Shown here piece by piece: positions 8,293 through 16,191 of a stretch of 64,000 bases of DNA. A program made the translations under genes and the position numbers. The DNA comes from a virus: positions 150,734 through 214,733 of the IMG/VR virus record IMGVR_UViG_3300000553_000004. The stretch is one strand, 5' to 3'. Position 1 is the stretch's first letter. The number at the start of each line of letters is the position of its first letter. The notes beneath the pieces were generated by a model. The model saw only the letters and a program-made list of their open reading frames with translations. It had not been told where the DNA came from and made no database searches.

Positions 8293-8471
8293 ATAAAATC
8301 ATTTTCAATGAAGAATCTTGGCCTTATACCGGCAGAAAAGTTCCTGAGGGAGTTCAATTGTCGGTGAGATTTCCTTGTGATAACAAGGGTAAGACGTCAA
8401 GTTGGAAAGACCTTTGTTGGTATAATTCCACAAGGGATATCTGGATTTATCTGTCAACGTTACCTAAATAA
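8289..8471 (+). CDS. hypothetical protein, 60 aa
   Basis: ATGA overlap with the pseudopilin-like gene. Tryptophan-rich small protein (five Trp). No recognised family. Confidence 0.55.
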   Translation: MNKIIFNEESWPYTGRKVPEGVQLSVRFPCDNKGKTSSWKDLCWYNSTRDIWIYLSTLPK

Positions 8472-8474
8472 TTT

Positions 8475-8987
8475 ATGAAAACTAAAATCAAAGACTTTTT
8501 TATCAAAATCGGCAATCTTATTGTAATATCTACCCTCATTGGTATCACAGGATGTATCATCTTTGCCGTGTGGGTCGGAGCGGTCATCAATTCTGTTCTT
8601 GATTGGATTGTCGCCGGTGATGGTTGTAGCCATAATACCACGAAACCAACAACGGAATATATTGAACTATCTCCCAAAGCGATTCCAACTGGCGAACAGG
8701 TTGAATCGGCCTTCGTCAAGAAAGAATTGCCCACCGCATATTCACCGACTGACAATCCCTTATATCAGATGCAAAAGGACTACGACGAGTGGAAGGCCAA
8801 ACCGAAGGTTGGACTTGAAGTTGTTTTCAAGGCGGTGGACGATTCAAACGTCAGAATGTCGGACGCAAAATCTAAAATGGAACGAATTCTGGCTGCTCAG
8901 AAGAACCGTCGTATTCTCCGTGATAGTAAGGGTAGATTTATTAAAGGTACTGGAGTTTCGTTTAGTAAACGTTTCAAAGCCAACTAA
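8475..8987 (+). CDS. membrane-anchored hypothetical protein, 170 aa
   Basis: One N-terminal membrane helix (residues 10-40, LIVISTLIGITGCIIFAVWV) is followed by a soluble region rich in charged residues and a basic C-terminus (RRILRDSKGRFIKG). Starts 3 nt after its neighbour, so part of the same operon as the pseudopilin-like gene. Confidence 0.6.
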   Translation: MKTKIKDFFIKIGNLIVISTLIGITGCIIFAVWVGAVINSVLDWIVAGDGCSHNTTKPTTEYIELSPKAIPTGEQVESAFVKKELPTAYSPTDNPLYQMQKDYDEWKAKPKVGLEVVFKAVDDSNVRMSDAKSKMERILAAQKNRRILRDSKGRFIKGTGVSFSKRFKAN

Positions 8988-8997
8988 CATCATCGTT

Positions 8998-9288
8998 ATG
9001 GAAATGTACAGTATAAACATAAATGAAAGTAAAACCGAAATATTTCGGGTGTTGACAATTCTATTTTCTAAAGGTTATGTGTTTTCGGATAATAGAATTA
9101 ACACGATTGGACAGTTTGACCGGAGTTACGGTGGTGATTCGTTTTCTTATTGGCTGTATTTAGTTATAGGTTCCGAACGGGCGAATGGATGTAAGGTACA
9201 AATGCACGCATTCACCAGTCATCAGATGGGCAGTACGACCGTCGCGGTTGAGGATTTTGTAAATAAAATTCATGAAAAAGAAATATAA
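8998..9288 (+). CDS. VF-motif small-protein family member, 96 aa
   Basis: I place the start at ATG 8998; a much longer upstream in-frame extension overlaps the previous gene in another frame and is rejected. It belongs to a local paralogous family whose hallmark is an N-terminal helix followed by KGYVFSDNRxxT and a C-terminal VEDFVxK segment. The following gene overlaps by 17 nt and is a paralogue. Function unknown. Confidence 0.6.
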   Translation: MEMYSININESKTEIFRVLTILFSKGYVFSDNRINTIGQFDRSYGGDSFSYWLYLVIGSERANGCKVQMHAFTSHQMGSTTVAVEDFVNKIHEKEI

Positions 9289-9562
9289 AATAAAATTGAC
9301 GACTAATAATGTAAAGGAAATCATTACGACTTTACTTGGAGTCCATAGTTTCGTTTTTAACCTTGAGAGATATAGAACGTGGGAGTCGGTGGAACTTGAA
9401 ATTATCAAATCTGATAAGGGATTACGTTGGCCTTGGATTCTTTTGGGTTATACTGATAGATGTAGTAAGACGATAATACCGTCGAGGGTTGATTGGGATG
9501 GCCTTGATGATTACAAGGAAATAACTCTTGACGAATTTATTAAAAAGGAATTGACAGTATGA
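9272..9562 (+). CDS. VF-motif small-protein family member, 96 aa
   Basis: ATG 9272 (MKKKYKIKLTTNN). Shares the layout of the 8998 gene: helix, VFNLERYRTWE, a central W-rich strand and a closing LDEFIKKEL helix. Family function unknown. Confidence 0.6.
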   Translation: MKKKYKIKLTTNNVKEIITTLLGVHSFVFNLERYRTWESVELEIIKSDKGLRWPWILLGYTDRCSKTIIPSRVDWDGLDDYKEITLDEFIKKELTV

Positions 9563-9963
9563 GTTGCATTATTAAACCGGCGGTTATATGTGAGACGGCC
9601 ACATACCAACCAAAATTTAAACTAGGACAGACTGTTAATGTCAATACTAAGTGGGATGCTGACATGACCGATGATGATTCGTTGTTTGTTATAGGAACTC
9701 ATTTAGAATTAAAAAAGTGGATAACGTCCTTGGAGGCTTCCGGCGATTCATATGATAATTCAGATACGACGCATACATTATATTTGACTTATTATATCCG
9801 AGGCGACTATTGCCAATGGAGCTGGGAAGAATCATTGATATTATATTGTAGTAATGAGGCTAGAGGCAAAAAAATATTAGCTAGTGACATAGACAAGGCG
9901 TTTCGCACATTCACCTACACCGATTTTGAGAAATTTAAAAAAGAGTATCTATGCCAACCGTAA
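9559..9963 (+). CDS. hypothetical protein, 134 aa, paralogue of 9951
   Basis: ATGA overlap with upstream gene. Shares with the next gene the pattern GQTVN...TLYLTYYIRGDYCQWSWE...LYCSN, so the two are tandem duplicates. Overlap with its paralogue is 13 nt. No known domain recognised. Confidence 0.65.
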   Translation: MSCIIKPAVICETATYQPKFKLGQTVNVNTKWDADMTDDDSLFVIGTHLELKKWITSLEASGDSYDNSDTTHTLYLTYYIRGDYCQWSWEESLILYCSNEARGKKILASDIDKAFRTFTYTDFEKFKKEYLCQP

Positions 9964-10346
9964 CCACACAATTTGTCCGCCCTATAATCGGCGTTCCGTC
10001 GCCATATAAACCAAAATATATGACGGGTCAGACGATTGAGATTAAAAATTCAATCAGACCACAATTCGAAATAATCATAGCAACATACTACCAAGTATCA
10101 AAGGTATATTCATCACTACAAAGCGGCCGTTTCGACGATTCATGTTCCAATCGCACATTATACATCACATATAACCAAGAAATGTCGACGTGTGGGTGTC
10201 AGTGGGAAGTTGATTGTGAACTTTATTGTAGTAATACCAATCTGTTACAGTCGGATAAATATTTCAACAAATCAACAATGAGTTATTGGGGTTGGTCGGT
10301 TGGATATGTGACAGATGATGGCGGAATTAACATAATCACTCCATAA
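9951..10346 (+). CDS. hypothetical protein, 131 aa, paralogue of 9559
   Basis: Tandem duplicate of the preceding gene (GQTIEIKN, TLYITYNQE, CQWEVDCELYCSN). Divergence is high although the position of conserved C, W and Y residues is kept, pointing to an old duplication. Function unknown. Confidence 0.65.
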   Translation: MPTVTTQFVRPIIGVPSPYKPKYMTGQTIEIKNSIRPQFEIIIATYYQVSKVYSSLQSGRFDDSCSNRTLYITYNQEMSTCGCQWEVDCELYCSNTNLLQSDKYFNKSTMSYWGWSVGYVTDDGGINIITP

Positions 10347-10350
10347 CACA

Positions 10351-10647
10351 ATGAAAACCAACGCATTCAGTTTAATTGAAACATTGGTGGTAATCGCAAT
10401 CGTGATTTATCTCACATCGGCATTGTCGCTTTGGAACTATTTCCGAATTGTTCATGGCAGAGACGGTGCGTGGTCACACTCGACTCCAGACACGGCTGAT
10501 GTTTTTGTCACACTCATTCCGGTAGTCAATACAGCGTTCTCTTTTCTATTTTGGACGTCATCGCCTCGTAGAGATGGACGTGGGTTTTATTTGAATTTTA
10601 ATAAGATTAATAAAATAATCACAAAATTATTTTGTGTAAAGAAGTGA
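10351..10647 (+). CDS. pseudopilin-like protein with prepilin N-methylation motif
   Basis: 98 aa. The N-terminus MKTNAFSLIETLVVIAIVIY is a classical class III prepilin motif (charged leader, then FSLIE with the +5 glutamate and a hydrophobic helix). A second hydrophobic segment follows at residues 51-67, which true pilins lack. The host prepilin peptidase might process it. Likely a host-derived gene remodelled by the phage; second such gene in the window. Confidence 0.7.
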   Translation: MKTNAFSLIETLVVIAIVIYLTSALSLWNYFRIVHGRDGAWSHSTPDTADVFVTLIPVVNTAFSFLFWTSSPRRDGRGFYLNFNKINKIITKLFCVKK

Positions 10648-10660
10648 AAACTTTAATATC

Positions 10661-10870
10661 ATGACAATTACCAAAGATACAACTGTGACAGTGGTGGATG
10701 GAAACTTCAAAATATTGATGGGGCCTGCTCTAACCACCTTCTACGCCAAGGAAAACACAGGCAGTGAAAACTCAAAGTTTGTGTTACGAACCAACGGTGA
10801 GATTGACAGACTGATAACGATGTTACAGGCAGCTAAAGAGACGATGAAACTGATTATCGTCGCATCTTGA
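10661..10870 (+). CDS. hypothetical protein, 69 aa
   Basis: ATG 10661 to TGA 10868-10870. Small alpha/beta protein, no motif. Lies between two predicted membrane proteins in one forward run. Confidence 0.55.
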   Translation: MTITKDTTVTVVDGNFKILMGPALTTFYAKENTGSENSKFVLRTNGEIDRLITMLQAAKETMKLIIVAS

Positions 10871-10873
10871 AAT

Positions 10874-11068
10874 ATGAACTTTATATTAACATACTTAATG
10901 GTTTTTTTAATCATCGCCGTCATTCTTACAATATCATTTGGCTTGGTCGTTGGTACAATCAGTGGAGTGATGTATTTAATTGCCCACAACCATCCAATTT
11001 GGGCAGTTTTGTTCGCCATAGCCGTTGTATCACTCATCACAACCACGGTAATTGGATTGATTTGGTGA
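10874..11068 (+). CDS. small membrane protein, 64 aa
   Basis: Two hydrophobic segments (residues 3-29 and 35-63) leave almost no soluble part, so a two-pass inner-membrane protein is expected. ATG 10874 is preferred over an overlapping reading of the same bases in another frame because of its clear membrane pattern. Confidence 0.6.
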   Translation: MNFILTYLMVFLIIAVILTISFGLVVGTISGVMYLIAHNHPIWAVLFAIAVVSLITTTVIGLIW

Positions 11069-11160
11069 AGCCAAGAAACAATTTGACGATGCTAAAAAAG
11101 AAGACTTAGATTCATTCGGCCATTCTTGGATACCTCAAAGACATACACCCAAGAACATAT
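11069..11160 (+). pseudogene. possible 3' remnant of a coding sequence
   Basis: A frame without its own start codon reads KKQFDDAKKEDLDSFG and further to HTPKN, then stops at 11158-11160. The composition is protein-like, but no ATG opens it, so it may be the tail of a deleted or frameshifted gene. Weak evidence. Confidence 0.2.
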
Positions 11161-11175
11161 AACAATTAAATACAC

Positions 11176-11454
11176 ATGAAAATTCAAGTAACCATAAAGG
11201 GTAAGGAGATTAAAGTAGAATCTTCAATCTTGTCATACATGCTCACCGCTCACAGTCTCGGTCTTCGAGATTGGGTAGAGTCAGAAAAGAATGGATTTAT
11301 TAAAGGTTTAACCAACGGAGTTGACCGTGAGACAGCAGAAAGAAATCTTGGGTATTTGTATGATGCATTGGATACGATTGCAAGTCACCGAGATGCCAAC
11401 GATAAACTTAAAAAGATTTTGGATGAGGCGTGTAACACCGTTTCCGAAGCTTAG
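11176..11454 (+). CDS. hypothetical protein, 92 aa, ends in TAG
   Basis: ATG 11176 to TAG 11452-11454, one of few genes here that stop at TAG; read-through would add only three codons before TAA. Helical, with SHRDANDKLKKIL near the C-terminus. Family not recognised. Confidence 0.6.
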   Translation: MKIQVTIKGKEIKVESSILSYMLTAHSLGLRDWVESEKNGFIKGLTNGVDRETAERNLGYLYDALDTIASHRDANDKLKKILDEACNTVSEA

Positions 11455-11467
11455 AAATACATTTAAT

Positions 11468-11842
11468 ATGAAAAAACGAGCCAGAGACATTAACATTGGT
11501 GATACAGTCAAATTTGAAGTGGTAACGGCGATTGAAATCACTCCGAGAGGTAAATACGTATTCAAATCGGAACGTTGTTATCAATCAGGCGGCATTATGG
11601 GAGCTGGTATCAATCCTGAACAGTGGGTTTCTTTAAATAATTTTGAATTCTTGGATGCTCTCGAAGGAACCGAAATTTCCAAAGGCGGTTATGATGAAGA
11701 ATATAATTCATACCTATACCGAATCTTTGAACATAAGGGTAAGTTCTATAAATTTGAATATGTCAATGGCGAAATGTACAAATCCTACGAAGTCAAAAAG
11801 ACAAGTTGGATGGAGTATAAATGTGATTGGGTAGAAGTATGA
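11468..11842 (+). CDS. hypothetical protein, 124 aa
   Basis: I choose ATG 11468 (MKKRARDINIGDTVKFE); an upstream in-frame ATG would overlap the preceding gene. The INIGDTVKFEVV opening strand and many aromatic residues suggest a small beta-barrel. Coupled to the next gene by ATGA. Confidence 0.6.
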   Translation: MKKRARDINIGDTVKFEVVTAIEITPRGKYVFKSERCYQSGGIMGAGINPEQWVSLNNFEFLDALEGTEISKGGYDEEYNSYLYRIFEHKGKFYKFEYVNGEMYKSYEVKKTSWMEYKCDWVEV

Positions 11843-12015
11843 AAAAGAAATTCAGCGTGACAATGAACTGGCAAATCTTTATGTCACTCGCCATGGTAAC
11901 ATACAAAGATATTGAGGCTAAAGACGTGGAAGAAGCCAAGGAGATTGCCTTGAATCGATTCAATACATTACACAACTGGACAGAAGGATGGGTTCAACAA
12001 GTTGAAGAATTGTGA
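11839..12015 (+). CDS. hypothetical protein, 58 aa
   Basis: Starts at ATG 11839 in an ATGA overlap. MKKKFSVTMNWQI plus a helix DVEEAKEIALNRF matches the general plan of phage DpnD/PcfM-like or DUF-type small proteins in which a strand is followed by an EEAxxxA helix. Assignment tentative. Confidence 0.55.
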   Translation: MKKKFSVTMNWQIFMSLAMVTYKDIEAKDVEEAKEIALNRFNTLHNWTEGWVQQVEEL

Positions 12016-12052
12016 CGCTTGACCAACGAACCATTTGTGGTAATATAACAAC

Positions 12053-12316
12053 ATGAAAACTTTATCGACAAAATACCACACTCTGAACGGCGGTATTCCT
12101 ACCAAGACGCCGGCCAATGTAGGTGAAAATAGTATAGGCATGGACACTGGCTGTCAACGGAATTGGTTGCATTTGTGGATTGGACATCACAGACCTGCCA
12201 CGAAAAAAGAAAAGAAAGATGGTATGGAAGATGACATTTGGGTATCCGAGTCTGTTCATTTGTCCCGTGAAGATGCTCAACACTTAGTTGATGAAATCAA
12301 TGAGCGGTTATTCTAA
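12053..12316 (+). CDS. hypothetical protein, 87 aa
   Basis: Standard promoter at 12019-12046. Contains a HLWIGHHRPATKKEKKDG segment and a C-terminal helix SREDAQHLVDEI. Looks like a compact alpha/beta protein; no known family recognised. Confidence 0.6.
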   Translation: MKTLSTKYHTLNGGIPTKTPANVGENSIGMDTGCQRNWLHLWIGHHRPATKKEKKDGMEDDIWVSESVHLSREDAQHLVDEINERLF

Positions 12317-12401
12317 AATATATCATTTGGTTTTAGAAACCGCCGGTAAGACAAAATGAAAACTATAACAATACATGAGGGTTGAACGTATATACGTTTT
12401 T

Positions 12402-12554
12402 ATGAATATTAAATGTGACATGACAGAGAAGGAATACGCCGCTTGGATTTGTAAAATGATTATGGATGAACTTGAGGAACGGACAGGGAAAAGATGGCCA
12501 CCACGTATAACCGTGAAAGAGGGCTTGACCAATGAAATAAATTTGGTAGGATAA
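12402..12554 (+). CDS. hypothetical protein, 50 aa
   Basis: ATG 12402 to TAA 12552-12554. A helical MTEKEYAAWICKMIMDEL opening suggests a compact helix bundle. Its last 10 codons include the TTGACC -35 and spacer of the next promoter, and its stop is inside that promoter's -10 box (TAGGAT AA), another case of shared sequence. Confidence 0.5.
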   Translation: MNIKCDMTEKEYAAWICKMIMDELEERTGKRWPPRITVKEGLTNEINLVG

Positions 12555-12558
12555 AGGT

Positions 12559-12960
12559 ATGAATTTGCCTACCGAATTAAAGATTGCATGTCCTAATTGT
12601 GACCAGCATATATCATTTCCGATATCCATGATAGGACAAATCATACCATGCCCTAATTGTGAATTGAGTATGTCATTAAATGTTCAAGGTCATTCGTTGG
12701 TAACTCCCAAAGAACCGCCTATTACTCAAGACGGTGTAATATGCCCCCACTGTAAAGGACAAATGGAAAAAACCAAGAGAACCGAATCCAATTTCATCTT
12801 ACAATTGTTAGGGGTTATATTGTTTATTATCGGACTGGGGTTTTGTTTTACATTGATTGGCGCCATCATCGGTATTCCACTCATGATTGTGGCTGGTAGA
12901 ATGGGATTTAAAAAGGAAAAAGTTTGGTTGTGTAATTGTGGTTATTTCTATAAAATATGA
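12559..12960 (+). CDS. zinc-ribbon membrane protein, 133 aa
   Basis: Three CxxC pairs are visible before the membrane: CPNC (res 11-14), CPNC (31-34) and CPHC (59-62). They are followed by a hydrophobic block at residues 76-110 (LLGVILFIIGLGFCFTLIGA) and a final CNCGYF. Similar architecture occurs in bacterial zinc-ribbon/double-zinc-ribbon membrane proteins of unknown function. Standard promoter 12525-12552. Confidence 0.7.
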   Translation: MNLPTELKIACPNCDQHISFPISMIGQIIPCPNCELSMSLNVQGHSLVTPKEPPITQDGVICPHCKGQMEKTKRTESNFILQLLGVILFIIGLGFCFTLIGAIIGIPLMIVAGRMGFKKEKVWLCNCGYFYKI

Positions 12961-13442
12961 ATAAAATCATTGTCGGTATAATGTTCTCTATTATAGTGTT
13001 TAGTGGATTCATGGTGTATTACAGCCTGACTACACCATACGTTGCCCCTACCACACCCAATGAGTCAGTAACAAGTGAATACTTACAGATATTCCATTCG
13101 GTATCACCCACACCAAAGAGTATGAACGGTGAAAGTGTTAATATAGGAGATTCGATTGGAATTGCCCTTATAGATGACATCTCACCAGAGGATAACGGAT
13201 ACTATATAGAACGTAATCGTTTTGGAGATGATGGAGTATTGAAGGTAGTAGGATATGGTAAGGAATCAGATGATAAGATTACTGATGACTATATGCCTAT
13301 AATCCGACTAACCGATGGTCGGCTTGTTAAGATTTCTGTCTCCATAAAGAGACTGACAGTTAGCCATAATCCGGTTGACCGTAGTCTGTGGAATGACTAT
13401 CAGTGGTTGGGAACTCTACCACACCGATATTACTTTAAGTAA
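12957..13442 (+). CDS. membrane-anchored exported protein, 161 aa
   Basis: ATGA overlap with the zinc-ribbon gene. N-terminal membrane anchor or signal (residues 5-25, IVGIMFSIIVFSGFMVYYSL), then a soluble beta-rich domain. Two-gene operon with its membrane neighbour. Function unknown. Confidence 0.65.
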   Translation: MNKIIVGIMFSIIVFSGFMVYYSLTTPYVAPTTPNESVTSEYLQIFHSVSPTPKSMNGESVNIGDSIGIALIDDISPEDNGYYIERNRFGDDGVLKVVGYGKESDDKITDDYMPIIRLTDGRLVKISVSIKRLTVSHNPVDRSLWNDYQWLGTLPHRYYFK

Positions 13443-14180
13443 ACGTATCCACTTACATCCCCATATACGGAGAGGGTACGACCAGTGAAGTTAAACAAAG
13501 CTAGACCCTATAAGGGGAGGGGTACCCCCAGCGCTACTTACTGCCAGAGGGCTAGGTAGGGGTTTTTATAACCATTAACTACGTGGACAATTATAGACCA
13601 TGTTAAGCGCCTATATATTATCGTTAACGTTATGGCGCAAATAGTGGAAACATTGTAGAAATTTCCCGGCAAGAAAATACGTTTCTCATTTAATACGTAT
13701 AACAATCGTTGGCTCGTCAAAAACCACGTTAATCAAAGTTATCGGTATTGGGTAGGCAAATTCCCTAGTGATGTACCACATCGTTTCTCTTGGCTTCGGG
13801 GTTGAAGTTCTGGCCGACAGGCCAAAAAGTTTAACAGCTTCACTGGGGCATAATTAGTAAAATCCAATTTTGAAAACATTATTATATTTTATTATTTTTA
13901 AGCATGGTAGGAATCAGGCTTGGTAAGGTCGTCCATAAAAAAATAAGGATATTGATAATAAATAAGAACTGCGCTTAGAGCCGGGTTGGATTGTTATTAA
14001 TAATAGGAATTGACCGAATTTTGAAAGGTTAACGTTAAAGTTGGAGAAACTGCGCCATACCACTATATGTGGTGTATCTAAAAATTGGACATACTATAAG
14101 TGGTATATTTTCAGAAATAATACTGAAAACATTAGACAAATCGCCACAGGGGATATGGATTGTATTGGTACGAGCCAGAG
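13443..14180. other. 738-nt tract without a convincing gene
   Basis: No open frame here has a standard promoter, sensible start and protein-like composition. The tract holds one copy of the GTACCCCCAGCGC repeat (13522-13534), several GC-rich hairpins (TGGCC gaca GGCCA near 13810) and palindromes around CGTTAACG. It could be a large structured RNA transcribed from the 12525 promoter, or regulatory DNA. Confidence 0.5.
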
Positions 14181-14189
14181 AAGATATAG

Positions 14190-14251
14190 GAACGAACTGC
14201 GCTTCGGGAATTACGGGTCGCGGAACTGCCTTCCGGCTTGGTTCGCCTCAC
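14190..14251 (-). ncRNA. GUGAG RNA, family A
   Basis: On the reverse strand a standard promoter (TTGACG, 16 nt, TAATCT, 6 nt) places +1 on the G of GTGAGGCGAACCAAGCCGG at 14251. The first 45 nt are nearly identical to RNAs starting at 27031 (minus) and 35758 (plus). A GTG-initiated peptide is formally possible (MRRTKPEGSS), but related RNAs have early stops, so RNA function is more likely. Confidence 0.6.
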
Positions 14252-14343
14252 AACAATAGATTATCAGGTTTTTATAAAACGTCAAGCCTTGCAGCTCTAC
14301 GCTTGACTGTAAAGGATGTCCTGATAAGATAATGGGAAATGTC

Positions 14344-14640
14344 ATGAGTCATCCTAAATACAAGCTAGAACTTAACACGGATTCATTTGAACCCATTATT
14401 ACAGAGTTGTTTAGGCATGGCTTTGTTTTCAGTAACGGTAGATTTAAGACTATGGCTGAAATTAAAGCCTGTCACGGTAATAATCCAGCTTGGGACTACC
14501 TAAATTTTGGCCATCATTTCGAATGTCGGATGGTTGTCTTTGGTAGCTTTTCATCTTGGATGCGTGAAACCGTGACTTTAAAGGAATTTCTAAAGATTAA
14601 GTATTACCAGCGCTTGACTGTAAAGAATAAACCAGTATGA
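14344..14640 (+). CDS. VF-motif small-protein family member, 98 aa
   Basis: Promoter TTGACT (14302) -16- TAAGAT; an in-frame ATG at 14332 lies only 1 nt after the -10, so transcripts could not include it, and ATG 14344 (MSHPKYKLELN) aligns with the next paralogue (MIHPRYKICLD). Carries RHGFVFSNGRFKT and a closing LKEFLKIKYYQRLT. Its last codons contain another GCTTGACT. Function unknown. Confidence 0.7.
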   Translation: MSHPKYKLELNTDSFEPIITELFRHGFVFSNGRFKTMAEIKACHGNNPAWDYLNFGHHFECRMVVFGSFSSWMRETVTLKEFLKIKYYQRLTVKNKPV

Positions 14641-14921
14641 TTCATCCTAGATACAAAATATGTCTTGACGCACATAATAGCTTCGACGCAATTGCGACGG
14701 AGTTGTTTAGGCATGGCTTTGTTTTCGGTCGGTTCCGATTGAAAACCATTGAAGAGATTGACAAGGAGTATAGTCTTAAATGGAGTTGGTCAGACATTAG
14801 TATTGGAATTGATTCCGAGTGTCGAATGGTCTTACATGCAAACGGTTTGAGTATGAATGAGTGTAAACTGATAACTCTTGAAGATTTTCTAAAGATTCCC
14901 TATTACCACCGCTTGACTTAA
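14637..14921 (+). CDS. VF-motif small-protein family member, 94 aa
   Basis: ATGA overlap with its paralogue. RHGFVFGRFRLKT and LEDFLKIPYYHRLT mirror the upstream gene; the final R-L-T-stop codons (CGC TTG ACT TAA) are the -35 of the next promoter. Recent tandem duplication is evident from shared nucleotides such as GAGTTGTTTAGGCATGGC. Confidence 0.7.
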   Translation: MIHPRYKICLDAHNSFDAIATELFRHGFVFGRFRLKTIEEIDKEYSLKWSWSDISIGIDSECRMVLHANGLSMNECKLITLEDFLKIPYYHRLT

Positions 14922-14954
14922 TCCCTTCTTTTGGTATCTTATTCAGACTTATAT

Positions 14955-15236
14955 ATGAGAATCGTTTACATCATCAAGACGCTCAAGCGGGCAGAGTTTA
15001 TCCGAGTTTTTAATAAACTGGCTCGTAAGGGTTACTGTTATGATGCGGATTGGCGCCTCCGCAAAGCCAGTTTGATTATTAAGGCTCGTAATGGACATCC
15101 GTTCCTTTTGTTGTTAAATGCCGACCCTGACTGTAAAATGGTGGTTTGTAACGGAAATCACCAGCGTTTTTCAAGTGACACCAAGGTCTTTACTCTCACG
15201 GTTGAAGACTATCTAAAACTTAAATTGTATGAATAA
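14955..15236 (+). CDS. VF-motif small-protein family member, 93 aa
   Basis: The promoter inside the previous gene (TTGACT-16-TATCTT ending at 14940) gives an 8-nt leader before ATG 14955, preferred over an upstream ATG that would precede +1. Contains RKGYCYDADWRLRK and VEDYLKLKLYE. Stop overlaps the next gene. Confidence 0.65.
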   Translation: MRIVYIIKTLKRAEFIRVFNKLARKGYCYDADWRLRKASLIIKARNGHPFLLLLNADPDCKMVVCNGNHQRFSSDTKVFTLTVEDYLKLKLYE

Positions 15237-15525
15237 TTTGATAAAACCATACAAAATTGAGTGTACTGACTCTGACCAAGTGAAAGAACGTTTACTCTTT
15301 TTGATAAGTAAGGGTATGGTGTTTACCACTTACCGTCACCGAACTTGGGAAGTCATCTCTACTAAGTGTGGTGACCCGTGGCGGCGGTGGTGTTAGATTG
15401 AAGCTTGCCATGAAAATGATTGTTTGAAGGTTTTGAACACACGTCGATACCGGTTAGATAATGAGACTAAACACACTAAGATTGAGTTTGAAGATTTTGT
15501 GGCTCATGTCTTACCGTTGTTGTAA
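15229..15525 (+). CDS. VF-motif family member interrupted by one in-frame TAG
   Basis: Reading from ATG 15229 (overlapping the previous stop) gives 98 codons to TAA 15523-15525, with a single TAG at codon 56 (15394-15396). Both halves align with the paralogues: SKGMVFTTYRHRT before the TAG, and IEACHENDCLKVLN then FEDFVAHVL after it. The TAG sits where paralogues at 14344 and 15863 have tyrosine. A CUA-anticodon tRNA at 57068 could read it. Otherwise it is a fresh nonsense mutation. The downstream frame has not decayed. Confidence 0.7.
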
Positions 15526-15562
15526 CGCTTGACTTTTTGTAACCTTTGTATAAATTGGAACC

Positions 15563-15856
15563 ATGAAAGGCATATTTGGTTGGTCTTATCCTCCGGGTTG
15601 TTCAGGTCCTCCGGATGATGATTACGTTTCTCACACTCTACGGTGTAAACACTGTAAGGCGTTCATTGGCGGTAAACCAGCCAGAATCGAACCGTGGGAA
15701 AGTTCCTGCCAGTGTGATGGTACAGTTGACGAAATCGGTCTGGCGCAGTGTGGCTTCGCTGTGACAACCCATCCGGCTCATAAAGAAGTCTGGGATGCCG
15801 GTGCGAGTGAGATTTTTGTCTGTAAACGTTGTAAAAAGGAAACCAAGGTTGGTTAA
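15563..15856 (+). CDS. zinc-finger-like protein, 97 aa
   Basis: Standard promoter 15529-15556. Cysteines cluster as CKHC (27-30), CQC (47-49) and CKRCKK (87-92), consistent with one or two zinc sites. Function unknown. The next gene is another VF-motif family member 6 nt downstream. Confidence 0.65.
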   Translation: MKGIFGWSYPPGCSGPPDDDYVSHTLRCKHCKAFIGGKPARIEPWESSCQCDGTVDEIGLAQCGFAVTTHPAHKEVWDAGASEIFVCKRCKKETKVG

Positions 15857-15862
15857 ACTATT

Positions 15863-16153
15863 ATGAACCCAGCTGGATACAGAATTAAATGTCGTAGTAA
15901 TACAGAGTGTATGGCTCACATGGAAGTCCTTTTAAAGAGGGGATTTGTGTTCACTACTGACCGGCATAAAAAGATTAAGGATATTCGGGAAAACTGGCCG
16001 TTTAATTCTTGTGAGTGGAAATACATTTATGCCGGACACGAAGAACATTGCAAACGAGTTTTGAACGCATCCAAAGTGTCAGGTAATTGGAATTTTGATA
16101 TCGGTGAAATGACGGAAGTGTCACTTAACGACTTTTTGAAGTTGGATTTGTAA
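15863..16153 (+). CDS. VF-motif small-protein family member, 96 aa
   Basis: MNPAGYRIKCRSN opens, KRGFVFTTDRHKK is the family signature and LNDFLKLDL closes. It is the closest relative of the TAG-interrupted gene (same WKYIYAGHEEHCKRVLN region). Function unknown. Confidence 0.7.
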   Translation: MNPAGYRIKCRSNTECMAHMEVLLKRGFVFTTDRHKKIKDIRENWPFNSCEWKYIYAGHEEHCKRVLNASKVSGNWNFDIGEMTEVSLNDFLKLDL

Positions 16154-16191
16154 GGGCTTGACTCTTTCGGAGAGTGTGTTAAGATTTTGGT

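Noticed and set aside
8539-8997. Long forward frame upstream of the 8998 gene
   Set aside because: It overlaps the membrane protein at 8475 in another frame and has arginine-rich, non-protein-like composition; only the part from 8998 matches the VF-motif family.
14041-14332. Forward frames before the 14344 gene
   Set aside because: They cross a reverse promoter and the family A RNA, lack a promoter and have no similarity to other proteins.
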